This document shows positions 62,241 through 64,000 of a stretch of DNA of 64,000 bases, piece after piece; the first letter of the stretch is position 1; every line of letters begins with the position of its first letter. The position numbers and the translations under genes are program-made. The stretch comes from Brevibacillus panacihumi (GTDB lineage Bacteria; Bacillota; Bacilli; Brevibacillales; Brevibacillaceae). Location: contig NZ_RHHT01000027.1 of NCBI RefSeq assembly GCF_003710985.1, positions 1 to 64,000 of the forward strand, written 5' to 3'. The notes under the pieces are model-generated. The model ran no database searches. It saw only the letters and a program-made list of their open reading frames with translations, and was not told where the DNA came from.

Positions 62241-63336
62241 GGTTGGTATCCCTCTTTCGGTTACGGTTGCTCAAGACAAGCCCTGCTATACAAAGCGTAA
62301 TCACGAGGATGAGTGTCATGAAAAGAGGGTAGTACACCTTGCTCAAGAAGGTCATAAAATGCATGTCGCTGAAAGGCAAGCTTGTGAATGCAATCATGCT
62401 GAACCCCAAAAACACCAGCGTGTAGATTTTTTTGTGGGGATTGATGATTTCCATCAGCTCCACCATTAAAAAAAGGCATAACGAGATGCGAATGAAAGAA
62501 CCGGAGAGCCATTGGTAGATTGCAAAAAACTCCATGTTTTCGAAGTTTTTGCCGATCGACAGCAACCGCCACTGTTCAAAGGCTGGAAACCGCTGGCGTG
62601 TTGATTCGATAGGCCCAAATTCAGCAATCGCGCCGGTCAGTGGGCTCAGGGTCAGGACAATCGCTATGATCAGCATGGCGATGTAATGAGCAAGACGCAA
62701 CGGCTTTCTGACGTGATGCTGGAGCAGGAGCACGATGATCATCTCGGTAAATCCGCCGCCGACGTACACCAATCCGTGGAGGACAGGCTCCATCCCGTTT
62801 TGCAAAAAGGGAAGAAGCAGGGTGTAGTCCTTTTTGGGTATATTGCCAAAGGCAATGAAGAAGCCGAGGATGGAGACAAATGGCAAAATGACTCCTGACG
62901 TGATACCCAAAGGGGAAATGCCCCCGTAAGCAGCAATCACGCAAAACACAACGAGCACGAGAGCGGTAAACCATTCCGGTGTGCGAGGCAGGTAATTGAC
63001 TGTTGTCCACGTCTGCGTGTCGATGAGGTGAACCAGGGCCATCATGTATAAGGCAAAAACGACAGGTCCTAGCAATAGATTTCTGGCCCATTTGCTCTGC
63101 GTTCGTTTGATCCATGCATGCAGGGATTCCTGGCGGAGGTGCGAGGTGATAAAAGCGAGAAGGCATGCCCATCCCACAAAGGGAATCGCGCCAATCAGGA
63201 CGGAAAGCCAGGCGTCACGCCCTGCCGCACTCAACAATAAGGGAATGACGGTGACGTGATTGGTGATTCCAACTGTAAGCATGAACAACATGATCGTTTG
63301 TCCGATGCCGATTTTTCCGTCCAGTTTCATCTGCAT
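62230..63336 (-). CDS. gerB: Spore germination permease-like protein, GerB family
   Basis: A 368-residue, ten-helix membrane protein of the amino-acid-polyamine-organocation superfamily; GKIGIGQTIMLFMLTVG at the start and LPRTPEWFTALVLVVFCVIAAYGG are typical. GerB subunits bind the nutrient in a pocket between helices. GGAGGGTG lies 8 bases before the ATG at 63336. It is the first gene of the operon, giving the order B-A-C rather than the common A-B-C. A forespore (sigma-G) promoter is expected but none is clear. Confidence 0.93.
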   Translation of the reverse strand: MQMKLDGKIGIGQTIMLFMLTVGITNHVTVIPLLLSAAGRDAWLSVLIGAIPFVGWACLLAFITSHLRQESLHAWIKRTQSKWARNLLLGPVVFALYMMALVHLIDTQTWTTVNYLPRTPEWFTALVLVVFCVIAAYGGISPLGITSGVILPFVSILGFFIAFGNIPKKDYTLLLPFLQNGMEPVLHGLVYVGGGFTEMIIVLLLQHHVRKPLRLAHYIAMLIIAIVLTLSPLTGAIAEFGPIESTRQRFPAFEQWRLLSIGKNFENMEFFAIYQWLSGSFIRISLCLFLMVELMEIINPHKKIYTLVFLGFSMIAFTSLPFSDMHFMTFLSKVYYPLFMTLILVITLCIAGLVLSNRNRKRDTNHGS

Positions 63337-63473
63337 GCTGTCACCCTCCAGTCGCTGGTAATGATAGCGTTTGCCTGATCAATTGGAAATATGTATCGCG
63401 CATAAAGGTTACTCTCGCCGAGAAATTATGTTATCCTACGTGAAGGAAAACGCGGTAAGGAGTGCAGCCTACG

Positions 63474-64000
63474 ATGTATCCATTACTACGAAAATACCTT
63501 TTCCGGCTCGATCCGGAAGAGATTCATGAAAAGACGATTCATGCTTTGAAACTGGCAGAGGAGTCAGGCGTGGGCAAGCGGATGCTGAAAATGCTCTACG
63601 GAGTCTCGGATGAACGGTTGAAGACCGAACTCTGGGGCCTGACATTTCCCAATCCGGTTGGACTCGCAGCCGGATTTGACAAGAATGCCGAAGTGTATCA
63701 CGCGCTTGCAGCCATTGGTTTTGGCTTTGTTGAGATTGGAACTTTGACGCCTCAGGGACAGCCGGGCAACCCCAAGCCAAGACTATTCCGCCTTGCCGAG
63801 CATCAGGCTGTGATCAACCGAATGGGCTTCAACAATCACGGAGCCTATCTTGCAGGGAAGAACCTGATCGATTACGCGTATTCGGAAGCCCCGGTCGGCA
63901 TCAACATCGGGAAAAACAAGACGACACCGAATGAAGAAGCGGCTAGCGATTACAGCAAATGCCTGGACATGCTGTATTCTTACGGCCACTACTTCGTGAT
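63474..64000 (+). CDS. pyrD: Dihydroorotate dehydrogenase (quinone), class 2, partial
   Basis: The first 175 codons of a PyrD, cut by the window end. The N-terminal membrane-associating helices (YPLLRKYLFRLDPEEIHEKT) are those of class 2 quinone-linked enzymes. Then come FPNPVGLAAGFDKNAEV, EIGTLTPQGQPGNPKPRLFR, NRMGFNNHGA and VGINIGKNKTT, which bind FMN and substrate. It oxidises dihydroorotate to orotate for pyrimidine synthesis. Class 2 is notable, since B. subtilis uses a class 1B enzyme in its pyr operon. TAAGGAG lies 11 bases before the ATG. Confidence 0.93.
   Translation, partial: MYPLLRKYLFRLDPEEIHEKTIHALKLAEESGVGKRMLKMLYGVSDERLKTELWGLTFPNPVGLAAGFDKNAEVYHALAAIGFGFVEIGTLTPQGQPGNPKPRLFRLAEHQAVINRMGFNNHGAYLAGKNLIDYAYSEAPVGINIGKNKTTPNEEAASDYSKCLDMLYSYGHYFV

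Noticed and set aside
1-64000. tRNA, rRNA, CRISPR arrays, prophage genes or complete insertion sequences
   Set aside because: None was seen by eye on either strand; apart from the intron end the window holds no recognisable mobile element.

Overview
The window looks like chromosomal DNA of an aerobic, spore-forming Gram-positive bacterium of the Bacillales, most like Brevibacillus. The support is a GerA/GerB/GerC germinant-receptor operon, adjacent ctaB/ctaA, addB-addA behind sbcD-sbcC, an adeR-ald pair, strong purine-rich Shine-Dalgarno sequences with frequent GTG/TTG starts, and moderately high GC. The genus call is inference from gene content; no rRNA or tRNA gene is visible.

Bases 1-133 are the 3' end of a group II intron (domains V and VI). 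From about 350 to 21,070 lies one large phenylacetate (paa) catabolic locus, all on the plus strand. A first block (459-9992) encodes an EthD-like protein, hotdog thioesterases, phenylacetate-CoA ligase, three crotonase-fold enzymes, a 3-hydroxyacyl-CoA dehydrogenase plus a degenerate paralogue, and two thiolases. A PaaX-type repressor gene follows (10140-10988). Next come a complete branched-chain-amino-acid-type ABC importer (11122-15808) and a small soluble chemoreceptor. The epoxidase genes paaABCD and an aldehyde dehydrogenase close the locus (16859-21013). Three promoters, ahead of the first block, paaX and paaA, carry the same AACG direct-repeat operator, so the locus reads as one PaaX-type regulon for uptake, sensing, CoA activation, ring epoxidation and beta-oxidation-like degradation. 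Neither paaE nor a fused paaZ is present.

From 21242 to 23804 are a CtaM-like gene, ctaB and ctaA, for cytochrome oxidase maturation and heme A synthesis. A secreted protein of unknown function follows on the minus strand, then sbcD, sbcC, addB and addA (24771-37009) for DNA-end processing and recombination. A TetR-controlled export cassette (lipoprotein adaptor, ABC ATPase, ABC-2 permease, TetR; 37240-41023) carries two copies of an operator ahead of it.

The 41-54 kb part is mixed: purU, a LysR regulator divergent from an MFS transporter, a carboxylesterase, a two-subunit 3-oxoacid CoA-transferase (scoAB), and a second adaptor lipoprotein with an RND-family protein that appears to lack the proton-relay residues. 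It ends with a VanZ-like protein, an S1-domain protein and an alpha/beta hydrolase.

The last 10 kb holds a histidine kinase with a membrane-anchored BMP/Med-family protein, a 55-residue small ORF, an orphan CheY-like regulator, adeR and ald, a germinant-receptor operon in the order B-A-C, and the start of pyrD, cut by the window end.
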